Origin: Sphingorhabdus sp. Alg231-15
GTDB taxonomy: Bacteria; Pseudomonadota; Alphaproteobacteria; Sphingomonadales; Sphingomonadaceae
DNA length: 64,000 nucleotides
Direction: 5' to 3'
NCBI RefSeq assembly: GCF_900149705.1
Contig: NZ_LT703001.1
Span: 2,418,001-2,482,000, forward strand
This document shows, piece after piece, positions 26,444 through 34,057 of the stretch. Under the pieces are notes generated by a model. The model saw only the letters and a list, made by a program, of their open reading frames with translations, was not told the DNA's origin and ran no database searches. The translations under genes and the position numbers were made by a program. How positions within the stretch are numbered: the stretch's first letter is position 1; every line of letters starts with the position of its first letter.

Positions 26444-26466
26444 AAGAGGTATATTATATGCCTCTT
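26444..26466. promoter_or_regulatory. NsrR operator (primary)
   Basis: Arms AAGAGGTATAT and ATATGCCTCTT flank a single T: an 11-1-11 near-perfect palindrome. It closely follows the known NsrR consensus, two AAGATGCATTT-like 11-bp halves with one base between. It sits 13-35 bp upstream of the haemoglobin start and 45-67 bp upstream of nsrR. Confidence 0.8.
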
Positions 26467-26485
26467 ATATCGCCCTTGAGTTTAA

Positions 26486-26508
26486 AAGCAATATATAATA
26501 TACATGTT
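26486..26508. promoter_or_regulatory. Second, weaker NsrR-like site
   Basis: AAGCAATATAT, A, ATATACATGTT: the same 11-1-11 geometry with 7 of 11 positions symmetric, ending 2 bp before the nsrR start codon. Centre-to-centre distance to the primary site is 42 bp, four helical turns. It could give autorepression. Confidence 0.45.
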
Positions 26509-26510
26509 TA

Positions 26511-26948
26511 ATGAGATTGACCACACAAACCGACTATGCGTTGCGGACATTGATGTTTTTGGCATCACAAGAAGGTAGCCAGACAATTGACGATATTGCC
26601 TCCGCCTACGACATTTCAAAAAACCACCTGATGAAAGTGGTGCAGCGTTTGGTCAGTGCCGGGTTCATCATCAGCCAGCGCGGGCGTGGTGGCGGGTTAA
26701 CGCTAGCCCGTGATCCCGCGGAGATTAATATTGGCGCCGTCGTTCGCGCGCTTGAAGAGGTCAGCCAGTTTGTTGAATGCAGCACCGGCTCGACCAATAA
26801 TTGTATTGTGACGCCCGTTTGCGGTCTTTCCCATATGCTGGCCGACGCAGTGGAAGCGTTTCTCAGCCATCTTGATCAGTTCACCCTATCCGACGCGATG
26901 GGTAAGAAGAAAAAATTCGCTGATATATTTGAGGTCGCTTTGGCTTGA
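26511..26948 (+). CDS. nsrR: Rrf2-family nitric-oxide-sensing repressor NsrR
   Basis: 145 residues. MRLTTQTDYALRTLMFLASQ is the Rrf2 N-terminus; the recognition helix is in ISKNHLMKVVQRLVSAGFI. Three cysteines at 90, 98 and 104 (VEC, NNC, PVC) match the iron-sulphur ligands of NsrR. NO destroys the cluster and releases the DNA. The gene is divergent from the haemoglobin operon with an NsrR-type palindrome between them, which supports this specificity over IscR or other Rrf2 members. Confidence 0.92.
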   Translation: MRLTTQTDYALRTLMFLASQEGSQTIDDIASAYDISKNHLMKVVQRLVSAGFIISQRGRGGGLTLARDPAEINIGAVVRALEEVSQFVECSTGSTNNCIVTPVCGLSHMLADAVEAFLSHLDQFTLSDAMGKKKKFADIFEVALA

Positions 26949-26959
26949 TCCTTGGGATC

Positions 26960-27379
26960 TCAAGCAAATTTCTGTCCAAGCTCATACATGGCAACAGCCG
27001 CCTTTGCCGCTTCTCCGCCTTTGTCCTTCTGACCTTTGTCTGCACGGGCAAGGGCTTGCGCTTCATTCTCGACCGTAATGATCCCGTTTCCAATCGCAGC
27101 GCCATCCAAAGTCAGCGCCATGATGCCGCGCGCGCTTTCATTGGAGACAATTTCGAAATGATAGGTCTCGCCGCGCAGCACGACACCGAGCGCGACAAAG
27201 CCATCATATTCTCCACTGTCAATCGCTAGGGAAATGGCTCCGGGTATTTCGAGTGCGCCGGGGACTGTCAGGGTCTCTTGGTCATGACCAGCCGCTTTCA
27301 GAGCCGCCTTTGCGCCATCCAGAAGCATGTCATTCAGATGGTCGTAAAAACGCGCTTCGACGATGAGAAATTTTGCCAT
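26960..27379 (-). CDS. ribH: 6,7-dimethyl-8-ribityllumazine synthase
   Basis: 139 residues. [66 protein letters not shown] contain the substrate-binding PGALEIP and the catalytic histidine in TYHFE. It condenses 5-amino-6-ribitylaminouracil with 3,4-dihydroxybutanone phosphate in riboflavin synthesis. The ATG shares one base with the ribB stop (TGATG). It converges with nsrR. Confidence 0.96.
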   Translation of the reverse strand: MAKFLIVEARFYDHLNDMLLDGAKAALKAAGHDQETLTVPGALEIPGAISLAIDSGEYDGFVALGVVLRGETYHFEIVSNESARGIMALTLDGAAIGNGIITVENEAQALARADKGQKDKGGEAAKAAVAMYELGQKFA

Positions 27380-28686
27380 CAGACGGTCTCCAGTTCTTTG
27401 GCCGCATCAGCGGTGGGTATCGCTCGTTGTCCGACAATGCGCAGGCCATAGGCATCCAGCCCAACCAGGTCATGGCTGGTATTGGACAATAGCTCCATAT
27501 CACTTACGCCCAGCTCGGTCAGGATCTGTGCGCCGACGCCATAGTCGCGCAGCTGATCCATATCGGCCGGCTTCTCGCCTTTCAGCCGGGCCACCTGGCG
27601 GGAATAGAAATCCGGTATCCGCGGACTGATGAACACGATAATGCCGGAGCCCGCTTCGCCGATAATCTTCATGGATTCGGCGAGCGTGCCGCTATGGGCC
27701 CCGGTCTTGCCAAATACGTCGCTAAAAATGGCGGTGGCATGCATGCGGACCAAAGTTGGACTTTCGGGATCGACATGGCCTTTTTGCAGGACAATCTGCT
27801 CCGACTCGGTTGCTGTGTTGAAGAAAGTAATCGCTTTCCATTCCCCACCCCAACGGCTTTCAAATGTTGCTTCTGCCCGTTTCTGGGCGAGATGATCATG
27901 GCGGAGGCGATAGGCAATCAGATCGCGTATGGTTCCAATCTTCAAACTGTGATGCTGGGCAAATTCAATGAGATCATCAAGCCGTGCCATCTCGCCATCA
28001 TCCTTCATGATCTCGCAGATAACACCGGAGGGGTTGAGGCCGGCAAGACGGGACACATCGACCGCCGCCTCGGTATGACCAGCGCGCACCAGCACGCCGC
28101 CATTGCGCGCTTGCAACGGGAAGACATGGCCGGGTGTCACAATCTCTTCCTTGCCCTTGGACCGGTCAATCGCCACGGCCACGGTGCGAGCCCGGTCTGC
28201 CGCCGATATGCCCGTCGTCACACCATCCCGTGCCTCGATAGAGATGGTGAAAGCCGTCTCGTGCGCGGTTCGGTTATTTTGACTCATCATGTCGAGGCCG
28301 AGTTCCTCAACCCGGTCCTTCGCCATCGCCAGACAGATCAGTCCGCGGCCATATTTCGCCATAAAGTTGATCGCGTCCGGTGTCGCCATTTGCGCCGGAA
28401 TGATGAGGTCTCCCTCATTTTCGCGATCCTCGTCATCGACCAGGATATACATGCGGCCATTGCGTGCCTCGTTGATAATCTCTTCTGCGGTCGCCATCAC
28501 ACCGCTACCGCCGCGCGCAAGATAGGTTTCAAGCTTGCCGAGCGTTTCAGCTGTCGGGTTCCAATCTGGCTGTCCCAAAGCACGCAGGCTGTTCGCGTGA
28601 AGACCAGCCGCACGCGCCAGACCAGCCCGTGTTTCCTTGCCCGAATCGATCAGTTCGATCAGTTGCTCTATCAATATTTTGCTCAT
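27379..28686 (-). CDS. ribB: 3,4-dihydroxy-2-butanone 4-phosphate synthase with N-terminal HTH and degenerate RibA domain (RibBX type)
   Basis: 435 residues in three parts. Residues 1-58 ([32 protein letters not shown]) resemble an XRE-like helix-turn-helix. Residues about 64-280 are Rib[45 protein letters not shown]. Residues about 285-435 resemble GTP cyclohydrolase II, but the zinc cysteines are gone: the region that should read as C-x10-C-x-C is [19 protein letters not shown] (315-333). Such RibBX proteins with inactive RibA are known in proteobacteria, so GTP cyclohydrolase II must be encoded elsewhere. Paired palindromes lie upstream (28722-28772). Confidence 0.93.
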   Translation of the reverse strand: MSKILIEQLIELIDSGKETRAGLARAAGLHANSLRALGQPDWNPTAETLGKLETYLARGGSGVMATAEEIINEARNGRMYILVDDEDRENEGDLIIPAQMATPDAINFMAKYGRGLICLAMAKDRVEELGLDMMSQNNRTAHETAFTISIEARDGVTTGISAADRARTVAVAIDRSKGKEEIVTPGHVFPLQARNGGVLVRAGHTEAAVDVSRLAGLNPSGVICEIMKDDGEMARLDDLIEFAQHHSLKIGTIRDLIAYRLRHDHLAQKRAEATFESRWGGEWKAITFFNTATESEQIVLQKGHVDPESPTLVRMHATAIFSDVFGKTGAHSGTLAESMKIIGEAGSGIIVFISPRIPDFYSRQVARLKGEKPADMDQLRDYGVGAQILTELGVSDMELLSNTSHDLVGLDAYGLRIVGQRAIPTADAAKELETV

Positions 28687-28721
28687 ATCCGGGCCCTTAT
28701 CTGCTAAACATAAGAGCGCTC

Positions 28722-28740
28722 TATCACACTGTAATGTGAC
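28722..28740. promoter_or_regulatory. Palindrome 1 upstream of ribB
   Basis: TCACA, 6 bases, TGTGA: an imperfect dyad about 36 bp upstream of the ribB start. It shares its half-sites with palindrome 2, about 32 bp (three helical turns) further upstream. Confidence 0.45.
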
Positions 28741-28753
28741 GAGTCCAGAGTTA

Positions 28754-28772
28754 TATCACATCAAATGTGATA
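28754..28772. promoter_or_regulatory. Palindrome 2 upstream of ribB
   Basis: TATCACAT-CAA-ATGTGATA, a perfect 8-3-8 inverted repeat 68-86 bp upstream of the ribB start. Together with palindrome 1 it makes a tandem operator, perhaps bound by the HTH domain of RibB itself (inference). No FMN riboswitch is visible in this leader. Confidence 0.55.
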
Positions 28773-28853
28773 GGATGGGATTTGCCTTTCCGGAATCAAT
28801 GAACAGCACTCAGGATGAGTGCCGTGAAGGCATATCTGGTCCTCGATTACGTC

Positions 28854-29726
28854 CTATAAAAATGCCCTCAACTCGCCAACAAACTGGTCAAACTGGTCAT
28901 GATGCAGCCAGTGGCCGGCATCGGCAAATTCCTTCACCGATACATTGTCGCCGAAATACTGGATACGTCCGTCTTTCTCGGGATTGCTCGCCCAGCTGTC
29001 CGCGCCATAATGCAATTGTGTAGGGCAGCTGATATTGCGCCATAGCTCGTGAATATTATCCTGCGACAGATCAATCGAATCCCAATGTTGCACATAAGGA
29101 TCAAACTTCCAGCTGTAGCTGCCATCCTCGTTGCGGATGACCGCATGGGTTGTCAGATGGCGGGCCTGCTCATCGGAAAGATGGCCATTGGCATCCTGCA
29201 TCCGTTTGAGCGCATCTTCGAATGTCGGATAGCGCTTCACTTGCCGTCCGGCTGCTTTGCGCTTTTCCTCGATGCTGCTTCGCACCCGTTGCAGTTGGCC
29301 AATTTTTTCCCGCTCGGCGAGCATTTCCGGCCCAGGACCAAGCCCTTCGATAGCGACCAGCTTGCGGACGGTATCGGGATATAGCCCCGTGTAGCGCAGC
29401 GCTATATTCCCGCCCATGCTATGCGCGACAATCGTTACTGGGGACAGATCGAGCTGATGGATCAGCTGCGCCAGATCGGTGACCATCGCCATGGTCGTGT
29501 AATTGCCGTCTGTACTCCACTGGCTGTCGCCATGGCCGCGGACATCGGGGGCGATGATATGCCAGTCGTCGCGCAGCTCCTGCGCCACCCAGTCCCAGTT
29601 GCGGCAATGATCCTTGCCGCCGTGGAGCAGGATTAGGGGCGGTTTTTCCGCATTGCCCCAATCGGCATAATGCAGCCGCAGCCGCTGAGAAAAATAACTA
29701 TGTGCCGCGGGGCCGACCAAATCCAT
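28854..29726 (-). CDS. Alpha/beta hydrolase
   Basis: 290 residues. LILLHGGKDHCRNWDWVAQEL carries the oxyanion HG motif; the nucleophile elbow is VAHSMGGN (Ser about 102); the catalytic His is in DAGHWLHHDQFDQF near the C-terminus. A lid of about 80 charged residues lies between. Typical of small-ester or dehalogenase/epoxide-like hydrolases; the substrate cannot be inferred. It stands 162 bp downstream of the SDR operon on the same strand. Confidence 0.9.
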   Translation of the reverse strand: MDLVGPAAHSYFSQRLRLHYADWGNAEKPPLILLHGGKDHCRNWDWVAQELRDDWHIIAPDVRGHGDSQWSTDGNYTTMAMVTDLAQLIHQLDLSPVTIVAHSMGGNIALRYTGLYPDTVRKLVAIEGLGPGPEMLAEREKIGQLQRVRSSIEEKRKAAGRQVKRYPTFEDALKRMQDANGHLSDEQARHLTTHAVIRNEDGSYSWKFDPYVQHWDSIDLSQDNIHELWRNISCPTQLHYGADSWASNPEKDGRIQYFGDNVSVKEFADAGHWLHHDQFDQFVGELRAFL

Positions 29727-29887
29727 CTTTGTTCCTCGAAATACAATATGTCTTGCGGCTCTATAAACCGCCGGCCGCGCATTTGTCGAAGGGTGTTTGT
29801 GGGGAAATGGGCACTCCCCCGCCTGTTGCCTGCTTCATTCCGGAAGCGGGCGTCAGAAATATCTACCGATACTATCTTCTCATTGCT

Positions 29888-30592
29888 TCACCACCCTTCT
29901 CCAAATGGGCGGATAATGGTATCGAAAGACCATGCCGAACGCTTTTGTGAGGCAATACGAAATACCTCCTCTGCAATATCATCGGGCAGGCAAAAAAATT
30001 CATCTGGCTTGTCAGGTGCCATTTTGCGCGTCCATTCCAGATCAATCACGGCATCAATCGCAACATATGCGCAATGGACCCCCTGCGGCCCCACCGTACG
30101 GGCAATGCTTTCCAACAATATGCGCTGTGCAGCTTTCGTCGGCGCAAAACCGGCAAAGTTCGGCTTTCCGCGATAGGCAGAACTATTCCCAGTAGCCAGG
30201 AACGCACCTTTGCCCCGGTCCACCATATGCGGAATGATACCCCGAGCTAGAGCCAGCATTGCTTCTACGTTAACGGAAAAGTTACGCGCAAGATCATCAG
30301 GATCAATTTCAAGATATGTGCCGAACGTCCCCCCTACGGCATTGTTAACAACAACCTCCGGCACGCCATATTGAAACAGGTCATCAAGCATGTCCTGCCG
30401 GGCCTTTGGTTCCGAGATATCAGCAGCAAGCACGATGCTGTCATCAAATTCCTGTGCTAGCTTTGTCAATCTATCTGCGTCGCGGGCATTAAGCGCGAGG
30501 CGATAGCCGGCTTTGGCGAATCGGCGAGCGATGGCAGTTCCCGTTCCAGGGCCGACACCGGTTATGAAGCAGATGGGTTTACGAGAATTCAT
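29888..30592 (-). CDS. SDR-family protein with Phe in place of the catalytic Tyr
   Basis: 234 residues. The Rossmann motif TGVGPGTGTAIARRFAKAG (TGxxxGxG) and the NNAVGG motif are intact, and a serine is present in TGNSSAYRG, but the active-site Y-x3-K reads FAPTK (about residue 153). Reduction by the usual mechanism is therefore doubtful. It is the third gene of an operon (tautomerase-like, DsbA-like, SDR) with a 4-bp overlap with the gene before it, probably under HxlR control. Confidence 0.88.
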   Translation of the reverse strand: MNSRKPICFITGVGPGTGTAIARRFAKAGYRLALNARDADRLTKLAQEFDDSIVLAADISEPKARQDMLDDLFQYGVPEVVVNNAVGGTFGTYLEIDPDDLARNFSVNVEAMLALARGIIPHMVDRGKGAFLATGNSSAYRGKPNFAGFAPTKAAQRILLESIARTVGPQGVHCAYVAIDAVIDLEWTRKMAPDKPDEFFCLPDDIAEEVFRIASQKRSAWSFDTIIRPFGEGW

Positions 30593-31182
30593 GAAGCAAT
30601 CGCTTCGTATAGGAAATCAAGCCGGTCGTTGCCGAAGAAATCACCAGAATCCGTGTGAAAATAGGGAACACCGAAGACACCATCATCAACCGCCATGTTA
30701 TTGTTCTTTTCCAAAGCATCCTTCATCAGATCATTTTCAGCCCAATAGGCAGCAAAACGTTCTTCCTTCCCAGCAAAATATGCATGCATAGCGCTGTTAT
30801 CTGTCACCGGCGCTTGCTCCGCCCAAACCGCTTGAAAGGCGGCTTCCGAAAAGGCTTCTACATCCTCCCCAGCACGAAGTGCTGCCTGAACCAGCGGTTC
30901 AGTAGAAAATGTGCCAAATTGTGGATGGATTGCAAATGGTATCTGCAACTTTTCAACCCAGCGCATCACATCCTGCCCTTGATAAGCACGTTTAGTTTTG
31001 CACGTAATGGAGGTCGGAACGTTGCCAACCATCTCCATGATTTTTCCAACAGTAACAGGCAGAAGCTGTAGTTCCCGTCCTGTTCGTTCGCGAATTTGAT
31101 CACGCTGTGAAAACGCGAAATACGAATAGGGACTGACGAAATCATAGTAAAAGCAGATTGGCTTTCTCATCGTCTGCTCCAT
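30589..31182 (-). CDS. DsbA-family / 2-hydroxychromene-2-carboxylate isomerase-like protein
   Basis: 197 residues. KPICFYYDFVSPYSYFAFSQRDQI is the kappa-class GST/HCCA isomerase N-terminus with a serine (SPYS) where glutathione binds. FGVPYFHTDSGDFFGNDRLDFLYEAI is the matching C-terminus (GVPxF). This family isomerises aromatic catabolic intermediates using glutathione. It overlaps the tautomerase-like gene by one base and the SDR by four. Context suggests a xenobiotic or aromatic response, unproven. Confidence 0.88.
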   Translation of the reverse strand: MEQTMRKPICFYYDFVSPYSYFAFSQRDQIRERTGRELQLLPVTVGKIMEMVGNVPTSITCKTKRAYQGQDVMRWVEKLQIPFAIHPQFGTFSTEPLVQAALRAGEDVEAFSEAAFQAVWAEQAPVTDNSAMHAYFAGKEERFAAYWAENDLMKDALEKNNNMAVDDGVFGVPYFHTDSGDFFGNDRLDFLYEAIAS

Positions 31183-31739
31183 CAGTACCGCACCAAGGCG
31201 CGACCGGCCGTTTTGTCAGGGAATTGTGCCTGATCATACAGCCGATCTTTGGCATCAAAATAGGCGCGCGGAAATTCAAGCAAAGGATCGTCGGGCGCAA
31301 TCCCAGCAATCTGCGCTATGCCCAACAGGCTAGAAGTACGACCGCTCGTGGCAAGATGACCTTCGGGCCATTCAACAAGTTGTATCCAGATCGAGCGCGA
31401 GGCCCCTTCGACGCCTTGCTTGTCAGTCATCTTCAAGATCGCGTCAGTAATGGCCTTGTGGCAGCCTGACTTGCGCACCTGGTCCATAGACCCTTCGGGT
31501 ACGTTCAGCTCAACCAACCATCGTCCAGCAGCTGCCTCAAATACGCTGTCATTACGGCCACCCAGATACCAATCCCATTTTTCGATGGGCTGAAATCTGA
31601 CCCAGGCTATCGAGCGGCCGGCCGGCGTATCGGCTCCTCCTTCAATCTCCAGGATCACTTGGGTTAGATCCTCCGCAAGAGTATCTTTTTGCTTCTGGGT
31701 CAAAGCTTCGGGCGGGTGTTGAACGGTAATCATCGGCAT
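31182..31739 (-). CDS. Tautomerase-superfamily-like protein
   Basis: 185 residues starting MPMITVQHPPEALTQKQKDTLAEDLTQVIL. A proline directly follows the initiator, the catalytic base of 4-oxalocrotonate tautomerase relatives. A second similar unit (MITV-like ELNVPEGSMDQVRKSGCHKAITDAILK) begins near residue 77, so the chain looks like a fused pair of short tautomerase units plus a C-terminal extension. GGAGAACCCC precedes the start. It heads the operon facing the HxlR gene. Confidence 0.75.
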   Translation of the reverse strand: MPMITVQHPPEALTQKQKDTLAEDLTQVILEIEGGADTPAGRSIAWVRFQPIEKWDWYLGGRNDSVFEAAAGRWLVELNVPEGSMDQVRKSGCHKAITDAILKMTDKQGVEGASRSIWIQLVEWPEGHLATSGRTSSLLGIAQIAGIAPDDPLLEFPRAYFDAKDRLYDQAQFPDKTAGRALVRY

Positions 31740-31748
31740 AGGGGTTCT

Positions 31749-31807
31749 CCATGTTTGGTATGTTTAAAATACTGATTCGTTTAGTATTGTCAACATACCA
31801 AACATGG
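31749..31807. promoter_or_regulatory. Large inverted-repeat operator between hxlR-type gene and its operon
   Basis: Perfect 16-bp arms CCATGTTTGGTATGTT (31749-31764) and its complement AACATACCAAACATGG (31792-31807), with an inner pair AATACT / AGTATT (31768-31773, 31783-31788). The half-sites GTATGTT and AGTATT resemble each other, giving four arranged half-sites for two HxlR dimers. It spans the region between the divergent genes. Confidence 0.75.
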
Positions 31808-31821
31808 ATTATATTGATTTC

Positions 31822-32304
31822 ATGACCCGCACTTCCCTTGATCACCACAATTGTAGTTTTGCACGAACAGTAGATATTATCGGAGACCGATGGACTTTGA
31901 TGATATTGAGAGACGCGTTCTACGGCGTACGCCGTTTTTCCCAGTTCAAGGAACGGCTCGGGATTACGCAGGCCGTGCTGTCAGCGCGCCTCGCTCATCT
32001 TGTAGACTATGATATGCTTACCAAGGAGCCTATTGAAGAGGGCGCAACGCGAGAAGACTACCGATTGACCGAAAAAGGAATGAGCTTGTTTCCGGTCATT
32101 ATAGGGTTGATGCAGTGGGGCGATGCCTGGATCCATGAAAAGACGGGGGCTCCGATCCTGGTCTGTGATAAGGAAAACGGTACTCCCGTTGACCCGCTTA
32201 AAGTCTCGGTCAAAGATGAGAGCCGAGAACCGCGCAGCCTTGCATTTCGCCTTGGGCCAGGCGCGAATGCAGCGACCAAAGACGCGTTTGCGCGTTTGAA
32301 GTGA
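31822..32304 (+). CDS. HxlR-family transcriptional regulator
   Basis: 160 residues from ATG 31822 (MTRTSLDHHNCSFARTVDIIGDRWTLMILRDAFYG); an ATG at 31804 lies inside the operator arm. The winged helix FSQFKERLGITQAVLSARLAHLVDYDML is typical, with the conserved N-terminal cysteine of redox- or aldehyde-sensing HxlR proteins (NCSFAR, residue 11). The C-terminal 50 residues extend past the usual HxlR length. It probably controls the divergent three-gene operon and itself through the repeat at 31749-31807. Confidence 0.92.
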   Translation: MTRTSLDHHNCSFARTVDIIGDRWTLMILRDAFYGVRRFSQFKERLGITQAVLSARLAHLVDYDMLTKEPIEEGATREDYRLTEKGMSLFPVIIGLMQWGDAWIHEKTGAPILVCDKENGTPVDPLKVSVKDESREPRSLAFRLGPGANAATKDAFARLK

Positions 32305-32372
32305 TCATAGTTTCGGACTATTGGCCGAGATTCACCGCAAGTCAGTAAATGCAAAAAACCGGTCAGGCTTGA

Positions 32373-33050
32373 CTAAGTTTCAAAGCCGACAAATGTAGCA
32401 GCGTCGTCAATCGACTTGCGTGTCGAAACCACTTCATTTGCTGGGAAACTTTCATCCGGCCAGCCGAGCGCGATGCTCTTCATTATCACTTGATCATCCG
32501 CGATACCGGCATGCTCTCGCACCACTGGTGATTGCATAATGCCTTGGCTGTTAATGACAGTACCAAGCCCGCGTGACCAAGCCGCATTGACGAGCGCAGT
32601 CGCCACTGCGCCGCAGTCAAAAGGTGTATCGTCGCTTCCATCGAGAACGCGGTCATAGGTAATGATCACACAAACCGGCGCGTCAAATTGGCGGAAGCCC
32701 CGCATCACCCAGTCCTGCCTTGCGTCCTTGTCATCGCGTTCAATTTTCATGGCCGAAAAGAGTTGCTTGGCAACGCCGATTTGCCGGTCGCGATGGTGGC
32801 CAGCAAAGGCCTCGCCCGTCCGGAACTCGCGGGATTGCGGAACGCCGGCCAGCATTCGTTCGGTGTTGCCGTTGCGAATCTTTTCCAACGGCTCGCCAGT
32901 GATGACGTAGAAATTCCACGGTTGTGTATTCATTGATGATGGCGCGCGCATCGCCAATCTGATAATTTCCTCGATCAACTTTCGTGGAACCGGATCGGGC
33001 TTATAACCGCGTATGCTGCGGCGTCCCAGGACAACTTCATCAAACTTCAT
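32373..33050 (-). CDS. Nitroreductase family protein
   Basis: 225 residues. VVLGRRSIRGYKPDPVPRKLIEEIIRLAMRAPSSMNTQPWNFYVITGEP contains the FMN-binding RRSIRxY and the PSSMNTQPW motif. ALGWPDESFPANEVVSTRKSID near the end is typical. FMN-dependent reduction of nitro or quinone compounds with NAD(P)H is expected. It is a single gene on the minus strand, convergent with the HxlR gene. Confidence 0.93.
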   Translation of the reverse strand: MKFDEVVLGRRSIRGYKPDPVPRKLIEEIIRLAMRAPSSMNTQPWNFYVITGEPLEKIRNGNTERMLAGVPQSREFRTGEAFAGHHRDRQIGVAKQLFSAMKIERDDKDARQDWVMRGFRQFDAPVCVIITYDRVLDGSDDTPFDCGAVATALVNAAWSRGLGTVINSQGIMQSPVVREHAGIADDQVIMKSIALGWPDESFPANEVVSTRKSIDDAATFVGFET

Positions 33051-33144
33051 TCATCGCTCCGTCACAAGTTAAGCGCCGTTGGCTAGAGTATAAACATGCT
33101 TATGAAAACCCCGCTCCCAAAGCATCGTGGGGCTAGGGCTAGTT

Positions 33145-33972
33145 TCAGTTAAGCGGTACCCCTGTCACGGTGATGCGGTTTAAATATCGCCGGTGACCTT
33201 GATAGTCGTTGAGGGCATAGTGCCAGGTCGAGCGATTGTCCCACATTGCCAGCATGCCTTCTTCCCATTGCAGACGGAAATGAAATTCTGGTTGGGAGAT
33301 ATGCGCATAAAGCTCGATCAATAGGGCCTTGCTCTCTTCCTCAGGCATATCGACAATATTCAACGTGAAGCCCGGATTGACGTAGAGTCCTTTCGCGCCT
33401 GTCTCAGGATGGCTGAGCACGACCGGGTGGACTGCCTCTTGCACGGCGGATTCGGTGTTGCCGAAACGGCCACCAAATTTCTTTTGATAATCGCTTTCTT
33501 TACCGAATATATGGGCATTGCCATGCCGGGCCTTTAGCCCTTCGAGCCGTGCTTTCATATCGTCATCAAGCGCTTCGTACGCCGCATGCATCCCGGCGAA
33601 CAGGGTATCACCGCCACTCGGAGGGATTTCCAGCGCATAGAGAATAGAGCCCATGGCGGGTATTTCGTCATAGCTGTGATCGGTGTGCCAGCCGCCGCCA
33701 ATATTCACTTCCTGATCCGGTTCTTTCAGGACCTTGGCGATTTGGGGGTAGCCTTCCACGGGGGTGAAAAAGCGATTGATGTCGATGTCGTTCCAGCGCT
33801 CGGCAAAGGCGATATGGTCTTCCGGAGTTAACTGTTGATCACGGAAAAATAGCGCGCCATGGTCGAAAAATGCCCTGCGCATTTCGGCAAATTGGTCGTC
33901 GCTCAGCTCGGTGAGATCGATATTTTCGACAATCGCACCGACCGCTTCGCTTGCTTTCGATATTTGCATCAT
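33145..33972 (-). CDS. TauD/TfdA-family Fe(II)/2-oxoglutarate dioxygenase
   Basis: 275 residues. The facial triad is His/Asp in GGWHTDHSYDE (H-x-D) and the distal His in RSTWHYALNDY; 2-oxoglutarate binds the Arg in HRRYLNRITV. NPGFTLNIVDMPEEES is the family mid-region. Substrates of the family are sulphonates, aryloxyalkanoates and similar acids; none can be assigned here. It is divergent from a Tat-exported SDR across 85 bp. Confidence 0.93.
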   Translation of the reverse strand: MMQISKASEAVGAIVENIDLTELSDDQFAEMRRAFFDHGALFFRDQQLTPEDHIAFAERWNDIDINRFFTPVEGYPQIAKVLKEPDQEVNIGGGWHTDHSYDEIPAMGSILYALEIPPSGGDTLFAGMHAAYEALDDDMKARLEGLKARHGNAHIFGKESDYQKKFGGRFGNTESAVQEAVHPVVLSHPETGAKGLYVNPGFTLNIVDMPEEESKALLIELYAHISQPEFHFRLQWEEGMLAMWDNRSTWHYALNDYQGHRRYLNRITVTGVPLN

Positions 33973-34057
33973 GCTCCCCTAATTATCATTATGCGATAGC
34001 TGTATAGCCCATTATTATGATATTAGTATGCGCAATTCAAATAAGGAGCCAACCTCG

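Noticed and set aside
27694-28707. A 337-codon plus-strand frame opposite ribB
   Set aside because: Antisense shadow of a well-supported gene with clear motifs; no protein-like features of its own.
28687-28853. Possible FMN riboswitch before ribB
   Set aside because: The leader is too short and has none of the conserved RFN stems; only the two short palindromes are seen.
31642-31848. Minus-strand frame running across the HxlR operator
   Set aside because: It crosses the perfect inverted repeat and the true tautomerase start; composition is not protein-like.
33984-34022. TATCAT ... ATGATA dyad between the TauD-like and SDR genes
   Set aside because: Arms of six bases in AT-rich DNA at 27-base spacing; too weak to call an operator.
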